Positions 1 through 8,474 are shown, counted from the stretch's first letter. The stretch: 44,124 nucleotides of DNA from Vibrio aestuarianus (GCF_012395185.1 NZ_JAAZTU010000033.1:1-44124), one strand, 5' to 3'. Numbers and translations: made by a program. Notes: generated by a model from the letters alone, not told the origin.

Positions 1-505
1 TGTCACTTCACCGCCTTCAACCAACTCGGCGTGGTTCACGTCAACCTTCACTTGAACCTGGTCATTACCCAGCTCGTCTTTGTTGATCACGCCATCGTCT
101 GGATTGTTGTCATCCACGATGCTCACGAGCGGTGCGTAGTCACCGTCATTGATGAACACCGTATCAACCGTCGCGTTGTCGCTGCCTTCCTTCGACACGT
201 TGCCGTCGCGGTCGGTCTGCGTCGCATCCACTTTGATGCTCGCACCCTCGGCCACGGTTTCTGTCCAGGTGATGGTGCCATTCTCGTACGTGTATTCTGT
301 GCCAAGCTTGCCTTCGTCGTTCAGGCTCAACGCCACTGTGCTCTCAACGCCACCATTGCTGATGGTCAGGTTCACTGAACCGCCTTCCGCAAGCTCTGCA
401 CTGTTCACCGATACGCTCACCTGAACGTTGTCGTTACCCAGCTCGGCTTTGTTGATCACGCCATCGTCTGGATTGTTGTCATCCACGATGCTCACGCTTG
501 GTGCG
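1..505 (-). repeat. 369-bp (123-residue) tandem repeat inside the adhesin
   Basis: Bases 61-126 and 430-495 are almost identical over about 66 bases, 369 bases apart, which is exactly 123 codons. Each copy begins with the acidic motif SIVDDNNPDDGVIN. The first copy is complete; the second is cut by the window edge, so the true copy number is unknown. The repeat DNA looks more GC-rich than the rest of the gene (about 510-1626). Confidence 0.88.
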
Positions 506-1626
506 CCAGCATCTGCGAACATGTCCACTAAATAATCACGGCTAGTACTACCGATAAATTCATTACCAACTCGATCGCTACCGGTAACTGTTGCAGTGAT
601 TTGAGTATCTTGAATTAATTCAGAACCTTGAACTTCAACTTCCCATGTTTTGTCACTTAATACACTCGTTTGGTACGAAGTGCCGTTGATGACGACAGTC
701 ACCTGATCACCAGGTTCAGCATCACCACCTACAGAGCCAGAAACGCTTACTGTATTCTCACTCTCATTTTTGTTTATTAGGTTGTCTTCAGTAACAGAAT
801 TAATAGTGATAGTGCCACGAGAAAATGTATCGACGAGATAAAATTCTGTTGAAGTTGCAGAACCGATATTACCCGCTTGATTAGCTACTTCTACCCTGGC
901 ATCTACAACATTATCCGAATCAGCCTGCAGATCTCTTCCATTCACCTCGATGCTGTATCTTCCGTCAACCACACCACCAGAGTATTCAACACCATTGATA
1001 ATAAGTGTCACCGTTCCAGACGAAAACGATTCGCCAGAGACACTACCAGTCACAATAACCGTCGAGTTTACATCTTGTGCGGTAACGATCGAATCCGATG
1101 TGATTGGATCAATATCAATATTGACGTTAATAGGAGTGTTATCAAATGGAGTCGTTTCTATATTCTGTTGATTAAGAAAATATTGCTCTAGTAAGCCTAA
1201 ACTTTGTGTCTCAGATAAGCCTAATGAAGTCAGTGCTGATGTGTCGAAATTTGTTACAGCGATTATTTCAGCAGCATCACGTGCGATACTGACCGAATCA
1301 GTAGGGCTAGATCCATTTGACTCACCAGCTGCGGTTGCAAATTCTTCTCCAAGCTGAGTTGGATCTATCCCTTGCTCTAATGCTGCAAGGATTGCATTTA
1401 CATCGTCGGTAATATCAGTACCACTACCATCTGGAGCAATTTGACTAATTTGAACATTGGGATTGAGTGTTCCATCATTTTCCCCAAGACTATTCGGGTT
1501 CATGATGATCTCACCAGGTAAGGCTTTTTCGCCAGGGTTTAGGATTCGGACATTACCGTTAACATCAACCGCAATGCGTTGGCCAACAGCCAAATTTGAA
1601 CCCAACAGAAAAGTACTACGTCCCAT
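1..1626 (-). CDS. LapA-type giant adhesin, N-terminal part (runs off the left edge)
   Basis: The frame is open from an ATG at 1626 (GAGG Shine-Dalgarno six bases upstream) to base 1, giving 542 residues without a stop. The N-terminus (MGRSTFLLGSNLAVGQ, then a GEKALPGEII segment) matches the retention module of LapA-family biofilm adhesins. The helix DVNAILAALEQGIDPTQL is followed by T-A-A-G at residues 98-101, the kind of site cut by the periplasmic protease LapG. From about residue 200 the protein consists of Ig-like/cadherin-like repeats (VTVVINGTSYQ-type strands), ending in 123-residue repeats with the motif SIVDDNNPDDGVINK. Such proteins are secreted by a type I system and held in the outer membrane by the retention module. 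The divergent TolC-like gene at 2049 is the natural channel partner. The C-terminal RTX and secretion signal lie outside the window. The family assignment is secure; ligand and total size are unknown. Confidence 0.9.
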   Translation of the reverse strand, partial: MGRSTFLLGSNLAVGQRIAVDVNGNVRILNPGEKALPGEIIMNPNSLGENDGTLNPNVQISQIAPDGSGTDITDDVNAILAALEQGIDPTQLGEEFATAAGESNGSSPTDSVSIARDAAEIIAVTNFDTSALTSLGLSETQSLGLLEQYFLNQQNIETTPFDNTPINVNIDIDPITSDSIVTAQDVNSTVIVTGSVSGESFSSGTVTLIINGVEYSGGVVDGRYSIEVNGRDLQADSDNVVDARVEVANQAGNIGSATSTEFYLVDTFSRGTITINSVTEDNLINKNESENTVSVSGSVGGDAEPGDQVTVVINGTSYQTSVLSDKTWEVEVQGSELIQDTQITATVTGSDRVGNEFIGSTSRDYLVDMFADAGAPSVSIVDDNNPDDGVINKAELGNDNVQVSVSVNSAELAEGGSVNLTISNGGVESTVALSLNDEGKLGTEYTYENGTITWTETVAEGASIKVDATQTDRDGNVSKEGSDNATVDTVFINDGDYAPLVSIVDDNNPDDGVINKDELGNDQVQVKVDVNHAELVEGGEVT

Positions 1627-2048
1627 AGAAAGCCTCATTCAATCCTAGTTATTACAAAAAACCAACAATTTCATACGTCAATCTATTGGCAGTACAATTT
1701 GACATTCATAACTTATATAAATTAGCACTTAACACTTAGAAAACAAAGTATGCAGGCTCATACAACATCATTAAAATTGACGGTATAGCGACTCAAGTCA
1801 CATATTGATATATTGAACTAACATCACATTAAATGATGTTTTTTTGGCATTGCTAGACTAATCTAAATTTTGTTAGTGATTCCTCTCACCTTAATTGAAC
1901 AAATTTATGTTATATGCTTATGTATTAGTGGCGGATTATTGTTTATTAATGTTATTTTATTTGCGTTTTCGATAAATCGTCTCATTAATGAGACAGCTAA
2001 TGCCGTAGTATTAGATAACAAAATGTAAGCACCTTGAGGAGCTAGAAA
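1627..2048. promoter_or_regulatory. Divergent intergenic region between adhesin and tolC-like gene
   Basis: This 422-base, very AT-rich stretch separates two divergent genes and must hold both promoters. I see no open reading frame of note. The only clear structure is a hairpin with a T-run at 1820-1845. No promoter hexamers are assigned. Confidence 0.6.
1820..1845 (+). terminator. Hairpin with T-run in the adhesin/tolC intergenic region
   Basis: AACATCA (1820-1826) pairs with TGATGTT (1834-1840), followed by TTTTT. It has terminator form on the plus strand although no annotated plus-strand gene lies upstream, so it may end a short leader or small RNA, or be fortuitous in AT-rich DNA. Confidence 0.35.
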
Positions 2049-3359
2049 GTGAATTGGACGAAAGTTAAGGTATTAGGCTGTGCTACAGCACTAAGTTTTC
2101 CTATTTCTGCGTATAGCCAGACTCTTGAACAGGCAGTATCAATAACGCTTGCAACCAATCCAAATATTAAGAGTTCATTCAACGAGTACGTAAGCAAACG
2201 TTACAGCTCTGATGCTTCGTCTGGGGCTTACTTACCAAAGATTGATTTAGATGCTGGCATAGGCTATGAGGCTGTAGATTTAGCATCAGGTATTGATAAT
2301 GAATTAACTCGCAAAGAGGCGACGATAACATTAACTCAGTTGATCTGGGATGGCTCATCTACATTAAATGATATCGATCGAACAGCTGCAGATGCTGAAT
2401 CAGTGCGCTTTCAACTACTCGCCGACGCGCAAGACATCGCATTAGAGGTTACCAAGATCTACCTCGACTCAACGAAAGCTTTTGAGATTCTAACGCTTTC
2501 CGAAACCAACCTCGCAGTGCATAAAAAAATATATCGTGACATTCAAAAACGCGTTGAGTCAGGAATAGGTTCTACAGCTGACTTATCTCAGGTTGAGGCT
2601 CGTTTAGCAAAAGCACACGCAAATTTATTAGCCGCGCAGAATAACTTGTTTGATGTACATACTCAGTTCAAACGTATTGTTGGTCAGACACCTCAAGGGT
2701 TAATTTTCCCTCGCGCTGACCAATCAGCTTTGCCTTTTACTATAGATTCAGCGATTGCCAAAGCGTATGAGAATCATCCGGTAATTAAAGTCGCACAGGC
2801 CGATGTCGATTCAGCCAAGTTTCAATATAAGCAAACTCAAGGCACAAACTACCCTACGCTCTCTTTTGAAGCAGCTCAGACATGGCGTGATGACGCGGGT
2901 GGTATCGAAGGTAGCAGTGATGAATTTTCTGCCATGCTTCGGATGAGATATAACTTGTACAACGGTGGCTCAGATTCAGATCGTACCCAAAGTGCAGCCT
3001 ATCAAATGAATAAAGCAAAAGATTTAAGAGACAGGACCTATCGCACGGTTGAAGAAGGATTACGTTTGTCTTGGAGCGCACTGGATTTAACTTTACAGCA
3101 AAAAGAATTTTTGGCTGATCATGTTGATTCTGCATCCGACACTGTTATCGCATATGAAAAACAATACCGCTTGGGTAAACGTACATTGCTTGATGTATTG
3201 AATACCGAGAACGAGCTTTTTGAAGCTCGCAAAGGCTACTTAGATGCGAAATACGATGAACAATATGCAAAATACCGTGTCATGAATGCAACTGGTACAC
3301 TATTAACAGCATTAAGAGTTGACACTCCGAAAGAATGGCACGAAGCGGTGGAGTATTAA
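2049..3359 (+). CDS. TolC-family outer membrane channel protein (LapE/AggA-like)
   Basis: This 436-residue protein has a signal peptide (cleavage near AYSQT) and the duplicated outer-membrane-efflux architecture of TolC: TLEQAVSITLATNPNIKSS opens the first half and SAIAKAYENHPVIKVAQADV the second, with long Ala/Gln-rich helices. It should form the trimeric exit duct of a type I secretion system. The start is GTG at 2049, set by GAGGAG at 2036-2041 with seven bases of spacing. It is divergent from the adhesin and is followed one base later by the OmpA-like gene, so the pair is probably an operon dedicated to adhesin export. The ABC and membrane-fusion parts (LapB, LapC) are not in the window. 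Family assignment is confident; pairing with this adhesin is inferred from position. Confidence 0.9.
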   Translation: MNWTKVKVLGCATALSFPISAYSQTLEQAVSITLATNPNIKSSFNEYVSKRYSSDASSGAYLPKIDLDAGIGYEAVDLASGIDNELTRKEATITLTQLIWDGSSTLNDIDRTAADAESVRFQLLADAQDIALEVTKIYLDSTKAFEILTLSETNLAVHKKIYRDIQKRVESGIGSTADLSQVEARLAKAHANLLAAQNNLFDVHTQFKRIVGQTPQGLIFPRADQSALPFTIDSAIAKAYENHPVIKVAQADVDSAKFQYKQTQGTNYPTLSFEAAQTWRDDAGGIEGSSDEFSAMLRMRYNLYNGGSDSDRTQSAAYQMNKAKDLRDRTYRTVEEGLRLSWSALDLTLQQKEFLADHVDSASDTVIAYEKQYRLGKRTLLDVLNTENELFEARKGYLDAKYDEQYAKYRVMNATGTLLTALRVDTPKEWHEAVEY

Positions 3360-3360
3360 A

Positions 3361-3975
3361 ATGTTAAAATATTTATTGCCGATCATGGCCAGTTCAACAC
3401 TCATTATTTCTGCAACTTCATACGCTGACGATGAGTATGAGTATATCACCACGCCTTTGGCGACACAGATTGATGATTTACAAGACGACGACAGAGATGG
3501 GGTGATTAATGCTCGAGATTTATGCCCTGATACTCCTTTAAGATCAGATATTGATAACGATGGCTGTGGTACCTACATTAAAACCGAAGACCAGCTTCAA
3601 TTAAGGATCTTGTTTGCTAATGACTCTGCGGATATTAATCCTGTATTTCGTGGACAAATCCGTTCAATGTCAGAGTTTTTAAAACAGTATCCATCGACGT
3701 CTATTGAGCTGCAAGGCTATGCAAGTAAAGTAGGAAGCGCTGAGTACAATTTAGCACTGTCGAAAAAGCGAGCTTACAATGTGGAAAATACCTTAATTAG
3801 CTATGGTATTAGCCAAAGTAGGATTCGTATCGTTGGCTTTGGTGATACTAACCTTGCCGAAAGTGGCGATGATGAAGTTAGCCATGCTATGAACAGAAAA
3901 GTGATTGCAACCGTTGTTGGTCATAAAGGTTCAATTAAGGAAGAATGGTCTATTTTCACTAAACGCGATCAGTAG
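3361..3975 (+). CDS. OmpA-family protein
   Basis: A 204-residue protein with an N-terminal signal peptide (MLKYLLPIMASS...SYADD), a short calcium-binding TSP3-like segment (DDDRDGVINARDLCPDTP) and a C-terminal OmpA/MotB peptidoglycan-binding domain (IELQGYASKVGSAEYNLALS, then MNRKVIATVVG). Such proteins tether the outer membrane to the cell wall. The ATG at 3361 is preferred over one at 3319, which lies inside the tolC-like gene and would put 14 hydrophilic residues before the signal peptide. A GGTGGAG ribosome site lies within the end of the upstream gene. Position one base after the TolC-like stop suggests co-transcription and a supporting role in adhesin export. Confidence 0.88.
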   Translation: MLKYLLPIMASSTLIISATSYADDEYEYITTPLATQIDDLQDDDRDGVINARDLCPDTPLRSDIDNDGCGTYIKTEDQLQLRILFANDSADINPVFRGQIRSMSEFLKQYPSTSIELQGYASKVGSAEYNLALSKKRAYNVENTLISYGISQSRIRIVGFGDTNLAESGDDEVSHAMNRKVIATVVGHKGSIKEEWSIFTKRDQ

Positions 3976-3995
3976 TCAACAAACGGTATTGATAT

Positions 3996-4017
3996 AAAGG
4001 GCATTTTTGCCCTTTTT
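3996..4017 (+). terminator. Rho-independent terminator after the OmpA-like gene
   Basis: AAAGGGCA (3996-4003) pairs with TGCCCTTT (4008-4015) around a four-base loop and runs into T residues, 20 bases after the stop codon. Confidence 0.85.
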
Positions 4018-4093
4018 ACTTTCCAAAATTGTAATGTGTTTGACGGCACAAAATGCTATCCTTGCCACGTCGTAACCTTATGAGATAAAGATA

Positions 4094-4444
4094 ATGAGCA
4101 AATTAACTGCTGACCTTCAAGCAAACTTAGAACTGTTTGTAGCACAAACAAAAGAAACCCAATTAGTTTGGGGTCTAAAAAACGAAGATGGTTGGCTTGC
4201 ATGCGACTCTACGGAATTCGAAAACAGTGAAGTGATGCCTTTTTGGTCTGCGAAAGAAGATGCTGAAACTCACAATGTAGAAGAGTGGTCTGATTTTGAA
4301 GTGTTAGAAATTCCTTTAGATATTTTTGTTGAAGATTGGCTCATTACGCTGGATGAAGATGGTGTGTTGATCGGTACAAACTGGAATGCAAGCCTAGAAG
4401 GTAAAGAGGTTGAGCCTGCTGATCTGGCTAAAATGTACCTTTAA
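4094..4444 (+). CDS. DUF2750 domain-containing protein
   Basis: A 116-residue acidic cytosolic protein without signal peptide. The sequence (ETQLVWGLKNEDGWLACDST, MPFWSAKEDAETH, EDWLITLDEDGVLIGTNWN) has the pattern of the DUF2750 family, small proteins of unknown function. It is flanked by terminators on both sides, so it is a single-gene unit. No function is proposed. Confidence 0.8.
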   Translation: MSKLTADLQANLELFVAQTKETQLVWGLKNEDGWLACDSTEFENSEVMPFWSAKEDAETHNVEEWSDFEVLEIPLDIFVEDWLITLDEDGVLIGTNWNASLEGKEVEPADLAKMYL

Positions 4445-4467
4445 CCGTTAGCTGTTATCTTAGATAA

Positions 4468-4499
4468 ATGCTCCGCCTAAGGCGGAGCATTTTCGTTTT
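4468..4499 (+). terminator. Rho-independent terminator after the DUF2750 gene
   Basis: ATGCTCCGCC (4468-4477) and GGCGGAGCAT (4481-4490) form a ten-pair stem with a three-base loop, followed by TTTCGTTTT. Confidence 0.85.
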
Positions 4500-4510
4500 A
4501 TCCTATCAAC

Positions 4511-4638
4511 TATACCTAAACCACTTGAAGTTGCAGGTAGGCGGCAAGTGAGTTCATCCCCATGAGCATAGATACACTATGTGATTGGGGTGAGCGAACG
4601 TAGCCAACACCGCTGCAACTTCAAGTCGGAAGGGTATA
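4511..4638. repeat. ERIC/IRU intergenic repeat
   Basis: A 128-base imperfect palindrome begins TATACC and ends GGGTATA. Its core carries the conserved ERIC strings TCATCCCCATGAGCATAG and GATTGGGGTGAGCGAACG, with CTTGAAGTTGCA and TGCAACTTCAAG as inverted arms. ERIC elements of about 127 bp are known from enterobacteria and vibrios. It lies between the convergent DUF2750 and queC genes, so a transcript from either side would carry the hairpin. Confidence 0.9.
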
Positions 4639-4650
4639 AGCACTTTCGGT

Positions 4651-5334
4651 TCACTGCTTGCGTCTGAGTTCATTCATTATTTCAGACTTATTGCTAAGGT
4701 AATTATTTAAACCAACCTTGCGTAATTCACATGATGGGCAATCGCCGCATCCATTACCAATAATGCCGTTGTAACAGGTCAACGTTTCATTTCTCACTAG
4801 CTCTAGTGCATCGTACTGATCAGCCAGCGCCCACGTTTCTGCTTTATTCAACCACATCAGTGGTGTACTGATCTTAAATTGACGATCCATACCTTGTACT
4901 AAAGCACTATTCATTGCTTCAACAAAGTCATTGCGACAGTCCGGATAGCCTGAAAAATCAGTTTCACAAACCCCAGTAATCACAGTATCTGCACCAATTT
5001 GGTAGGCGTAAATACCCGCTAAAGTTAGAAATAAAATATTGCGGCCAGGTACGAAGGAGTTTGGTAGACCGTTGTCTTGCAACTCATGCGATACAGGAAT
5101 ATCGTCTCTGGTCAAAGAGCTGATCGCTAATTCATTCAATAGGCCAACATCCATGACTTTATGTGCCGCCACACCTAATTTTGTTGCTAACGCTTTAGCA
5201 ATCTCAATTTCTAATTTATGACGCTGCCCGTAATCGAAAGTAATTGCATGCACTTCATCAAACTCATTTAAGGCTTGAACCAAACAAGTGGTCGAGTCTT
5301 GTCCACCACTAAATACAACAACGGCTTTTTTCAT
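4651..5334 (-). CDS. queC: 7-cyano-7-deazaguanine synthase QueC
   Basis: A 227-residue cytosolic enzyme that converts 7-carboxy-7-deazaguanine to preQ0 using ATP and ammonia, in the queuosine tRNA-modification pathway. The N-terminal PP-loop SGGQDSTT and the C-terminal zinc cluster CGDCPSC (with the earlier Cys of [11 protein letters not shown]) are intact, and the length is normal. The start has an AGGA ribosome site. It follows queE by ten bases on the same strand, so the two catalyse consecutive steps from one transcript. Confidence 0.96.
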   Translation of the reverse strand: MKKAVVVFSGGQDSTTCLVQALNEFDEVHAITFDYGQRHKLEIEIAKALATKLGVAAHKVMDVGLLNELAISSLTRDDIPVSHELQDNGLPNSFVPGRNILFLTLAGIYAYQIGADTVITGVCETDFSGYPDCRNDFVEAMNSALVQGMDRQFKISTPLMWLNKAETWALADQYDALELVRNETLTCYNGIIGNGCGDCPSCELRKVGLNNYLSNKSEIMNELRRKQ

Positions 5335-5344
5335 GATTTATCCT

Positions 5345-6013
5345 TTATGCAATACTGAGATACTTATGAGTTTGGATTGATAAGCGCCAATTTCTCGCAA
5401 TACATGTATCAATACACAATTGCGTTGCTCTCTCTTTCTGGCTAATCGGTTGCAGAGCGATAATGGTCGATGAAGGTACATTGGCTCTTGAGAGTAACTC
5501 ATCTAATTGTTCGATATCTTTGGCTGTAGCTACTGGGTGTTTAATTTCATTCGCCCTAAGCAGCGCCGAATCTAAAACGGGTAATTTACCTTTCATGGCC
5601 ACTTTGGGTGACACCGTAACCCAGGTGCTTTCTGTAGTTTGTATCGGCGATGTTCCACTTGTTTCAATTTGGCACCGGCAGCCTATTGCTTCAAATGCTT
5701 GCGCTAGCGGTCGTAAATCATAGATACAGGGCTCGCCACCAGTAATGACAATATGATTAGCTTGATAGCCTTGTTTTTTATAAAGCGAAATAATATCTTC
5801 AGCACTGGCTGAACACCAAGTTGGGTTGTCTTGAGTCTTAGCTAAAATGTCATCTGTGGAGCGCTCATCTTGCGGCGTAGCATCCCAAGTTTGTTTCGTG
5901 TCGCACCAAGCACACCCTACAGGGCATTGTTGCAGACGAATAAAAACAGAAGGCACACCAGTATAAACACCTTCACCTTGGATGGTTTCGAACATTTCGT
6001 TAATTTTGTACAA
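5345..6013 (-). CDS. queE: 7-carboxy-7-deazaguanine synthase QueE
   Basis: A 222-residue radical-SAM enzyme that contracts 6-carboxytetrahydropterin to 7-carboxy-7-deazaguanine. The cluster motif CPVGCAWCDTKQTW carries the three cysteines for the [4Fe-4S] cluster, and HIVITGGEPCIYDL is the SAM-binding glycine motif. The N-terminus INEMFETIQGEGVYTG aligns with E. coli QueE. The best start is TTG at 6013 because an in-frame stop lies just upstream and the next ATG would delete six conserved residues; the ribosome site is weak. QueE of E. coli also affects cell division, which I recall but cannot test here. The leader carries the competing hairpins described at 6047-6082. Confidence 0.94.
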   Translation of the reverse strand: MYKINEMFETIQGEGVYTGVPSVFIRLQQCPVGCAWCDTKQTWDATPQDERSTDDILAKTQDNPTWCSASAEDIISLYKKQGYQANHIVITGGEPCIYDLRPLAQAFEAIGCRCQIETSGTSPIQTTESTWVTVSPKVAMKGKLPVLDSALLRANEIKHPVATAKDIEQLDELLSRANVPSSTIIALQPISQKERATQLCIDTCIARNWRLSIQTHKYLSIA

Positions 6014-6046
6014 CGTAAACTCAGCCTAACTTGGTATCAAAAATAT

Positions 6047-6082
6047 AGGTCGCTGACCTTAATGGAAGCCTAGCTTCAGGTC
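6047..6082 (-). promoter_or_regulatory. Two mutually exclusive hairpins in the queE leader
   Basis: Read on the minus strand, GACCT (6082-6078) encloses GAAGC-TAG-GCTTC and pairs with AGGTC (6059-6055). The same AGGTC can instead pair with the next GACCT (6051-6047) around a three-base loop, and ATATTTTT follows. This is the layout of an attenuator with an anti-terminator and a short terminator stem. The second stem is only five pairs, so the regulatory role is tentative. I do not recognise a known preQ1 riboswitch in it. Confidence 0.4.
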
Positions 6083-6186
6083 AAATTAATCCCCCGCTAT
6101 TAACTAAAAAATTGCTTAAATCAGTGGCACTGGAATCCTAACTTGAATAAGCTGCACACTTCTTCTTTTTTAAATTTAGGTAAGAC

Positions 6187-6993
6187 ATGTACAAACTCAT
6201 CGCATTAGACATGGATGGCACACTGCTCAATAGCAAAAAGCAAATTACAGAAAGAACCAAGCAAGCTATCGCCAAAGCTCGGGAGCAAGGTATCACCGTG
6301 GTACTTGCATCTGGTCGCCCAATAGACGGTATGCGCGATAAATTGGAAGAACTTAATCTGAACTCTAACGATGATTTTGTACTCTATTACAACGGCTCTA
6401 TGGTGCAAAACATTGGTACTGGTGAAATCATCCACCACCAGATCATCGACGGAAAATCAGCAAAACAAGTAGCAAAACTGGCAAGCCAATTTGGTGTAAA
6501 TACGCACGCCTTCAGCCAAATACACGGTCTAATTACACCACATATCAGTGAATACACTGAACTGGAAGCAAGAATCAATGGGTTGTCTATCACTGAAATG
6601 GACTTTGATGCACTGGAAGATGACCACCCAATTATCAAAGCTATGATCGTCGCCGAACCAAGCCTACTGAGCGATACGGTGGCTAAATTGCCTAAAGAAC
6701 TGTACCAACAATTTACCATTGTTCAGAGTGCGCCATTCTTTTTAGAGTTTCTCAACACTCAGAGTAATAAAGGTGTTGGCGTTAAAGCGATTGCTGATCA
6801 CTTAGCAATAGCGGCCGATCAAGTAATATGCATGGGTGATGCAGAGAATGATCACCACATGTTGGAGTTTGCCGGGCTCGGCATAGCAATGGCCAACGCG
6901 ATGGAGCAAACCAAGAAAATTGCAGATCATATTACGCTAAGTAATGATGAAGATGGTGTTGCTATTGCTATTGAGAAATTTGCGCTCAATTAA
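6187..6993 (+). CDS. Cof-type HAD-IIB phosphatase (YidA-like)
   Basis: A 268-residue cytosolic phosphatase of the haloacid dehalogenase superfamily. Motif I is DMDGTLL near the N-terminus with the nucleophilic Asp, motif II is VLASGRP, and motif IV is CMGDAENDHHMLEFAG, followed by GIAMANAMEQTK, the signature of Cof/YidA proteins that hydrolyse sugar phosphates. Length fits the family. It is divergent from queE and ends before a hairpin at 7015. The natural substrate cannot be told from sequence. Confidence 0.92.
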   Translation: MYKLIALDMDGTLLNSKKQITERTKQAIAKAREQGITVVLASGRPIDGMRDKLEELNLNSNDDFVLYYNGSMVQNIGTGEIIHHQIIDGKSAKQVAKLASQFGVNTHAFSQIHGLITPHISEYTELEARINGLSITEMDFDALEDDHPIIKAMIVAEPSLLSDTVAKLPKELYQQFTIVQSAPFFLEFLNTQSNKGVGVKAIADHLAIAADQVICMGDAENDHHMLEFAGLGIAMANAMEQTKKIADHITLSNDEDGVAIAIEKFALN

Positions 6994-7014
6994 CGCTGAA
7001 GTATTAACCGAATA

Positions 7015-7046
7015 AACGCCTCATCGTCAATTGGGGCGTTCTATTT
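7015..7046. terminator. Hairpin between convergent HAD and NUDIX-PAP2 genes
   Basis: AACGCCTC (7015-7022) pairs with GGGGCGTT (7033-7040) including one G-T pair, followed by a T-rich stretch. The minus-strand gene ends inside its right flank. The stem could serve both directions. Confidence 0.55.
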
Positions 7047-8474
7047 ATACGCTTTTTTTCTCCATGAGAGAGCAAAAATAACCATCAATACTGGAAAGCG
7101 TAGCGTTTCAGCGACTAACGATAGCAAGCCGCTATAGGCAATAAATGTTGCTGCATACGAAATGAGGTAGTTGCCCCCGAGTAACACGATAACGGCTAAC
7201 CACATTTGCGTCTCCGTCATACGGAACTCTATTTTTTTCATAACCAGCACCAACATTGAAGCAGTGGTCAATATTGCAAGCCACAAAGTGAAAATAGGAA
7301 ACGGCCATATCACGGTCAAAATCGCGACTGAAATCGTTAAGCCCCACCAAACACCCCGTGAACTCAACAGAGTATTGATATCAACATCAGGCTTCAACTC
7401 TAAACGAATGATATGCCATGCTATCAAAAAGCCGAGTAATCCGCCCATTGCCATATCCGTCAAGAATGCTTCACCAATATAAAATTGACTCAACATAAAC
7501 AGTGACATTATCGCCAAGCATAAGGCAACCCATCGATTCCAATACAACCTTCCATAAGATCTAAGTAAGATAATCCCGACACCAACCCATAACGCCATCG
7601 GTAAACTAGGAAATCCATTGCCATAGCCTTGGTGTTGCTCCAAAAAGGGAATATAAGCATGCGGTCTTGGCAAGGTAAAACCTTGCTCTGCAACCAAAGA
7701 AAGTATCGATGTCACGGAGACAACAAAAAACATTTTGAAAACGGATTGTTTTCCAAAATAGCCTGCAATCAATGGAAATAAAACAATCAAAAATAAAGGG
7801 CTTGCCAATTTTGTCAGCCAATTAGCCATTAGGTTGACACCATTCAACAGTGGTTCTGGCAATAAGGTAACCGCTTGTTGCAGTGACACTATCCAATGTA
7901 ATTGAATTTGGTGGATCTTAGGCGCTGCCGCCATAAGCTCAGAGACATAATTAACTGGCTGATCCTCAGCTTGAGTAGCCATGTCTATGATAAATTGCCA
8001 CTGTTCTGGGTAGCGGTACTGGGATGCATTTATTTCATTCGGGTCAACCAACATTGCGCTGGCGACTTCAACTCCGTAATGAGGCGCAAACCAGATCGGT
8101 AATTCATGCCCATCGAATACATTCTTGGACTTAAACGCAATAACGTCCGAATCGCTGCGACAGCTATAAATAACCGCACTATCGGTATAGCCTAATACTG
8201 CTCCAACCGTCACCACTAAACCGGTTTCTTCCCATGTTTCTCTCTGAGCGGCTAGCTCTGGTGTTTCTCCTGGGGTGATGGTGCCACCAGGTAACGAAAT
8301 CTGTTTTGTGATGATCTCATTGACCAATACAATCTTGTCATCGGCTTTAACCAAACATAGGGCACCACGAATATTCTTACCCTGTTCTAGCGCAAGACCA
8401 CTCGTTGAAAACAGCAGTGAAAGTAATATCCCGCTGATCAATAAAAACTGCTTAAACACATTAAAACCTATCAA
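7041..8474 (-). CDS. NUDIX hydrolase fused to a degenerate PAP2-like membrane domain
   Basis: This 477-residue protein has an N-terminal hydrophobic segment (about residues 5-28), a NUDIX domain and a multi-pass membrane domain. The NUDIX box is complete: G64, E70, R78-E79, E82-E83 and G85 in GGTITPGETPELAAQRETW. The second half has PAP2 phosphatase spacing, but all three motifs are damaged: Lys of KX6RP is Glu263, PSGH reads PSLP (289-292), and in the SRX5HX3D motif Arg is Gln330 and the catalytic His is Ala336, while Asp340 is kept. So the membrane half probably does not hydrolyse phosphate esters. The start codon is TTG at 8474 or GTG at 8459. It follows the GNAT gene by 14 bases, likely an operon. 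Nucleotide-pyrophosphate hydrolysis is supported; the substrate is unknown. Confidence 0.8.
   Translation of the reverse strand: MIGFNVFKQFLLISGILLSLLFSTSGLALEQGKNIRGALCLVKADDKIVLVNEIITKQISLPGGTITPGETPELAAQRETWEETGLVVTVGAVLGYTDSAVIYSCRSDSDVIAFKSKNVFDGHELPIWFAPHYGVEVASAMLVDPNEINASQYRYPEQWQFIIDMATQAEDQPVNYVSELMAAAPKIHQIQLHWIVSLQQAVTLLPEPLLNGVNLMANWLTKLASPLFLIVLFPLIAGYFGKQSVFKMFFVVSVTSILSLVAEQGFTLPRPHAYIPFLEQHQGYGNGFPSLPMALWVGVGIILLRSYGRLYWNRWVALCLAIMSLFMLSQFYIGEAFLTDMAMGGLLGFLIAWHIIRLELKPDVDINTLLSSRGVWWGLTISVAILTVIWPFPIFTLWLAILTTASMLVLVMKKIEFRMTETQMWLAVIVLLGGNYLISYAATFIAYSGLLSLVAETLRFPVLMVIFALSWRKKAYK

Noticed and set aside
31..1648. Plus-strand frames of 60-115 codons across the adhesin region
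   Set aside because: They are antisense shadows of the continuous minus-strand adhesin frame, which has a ribosome site, family signatures and repeats.
4511..4638. A small RNA or CRISPR-like repeat between DUF2750 and queC
   Set aside because: The 128-base palindrome with conserved core strings is explained by an ERIC element.
6047..6082. A classical preQ1 riboswitch ahead of queE
   Set aside because: The compact preQ1-I hairpin with A-rich tail and the larger class II/III layouts are not seen; only simple competing hairpins are visible.
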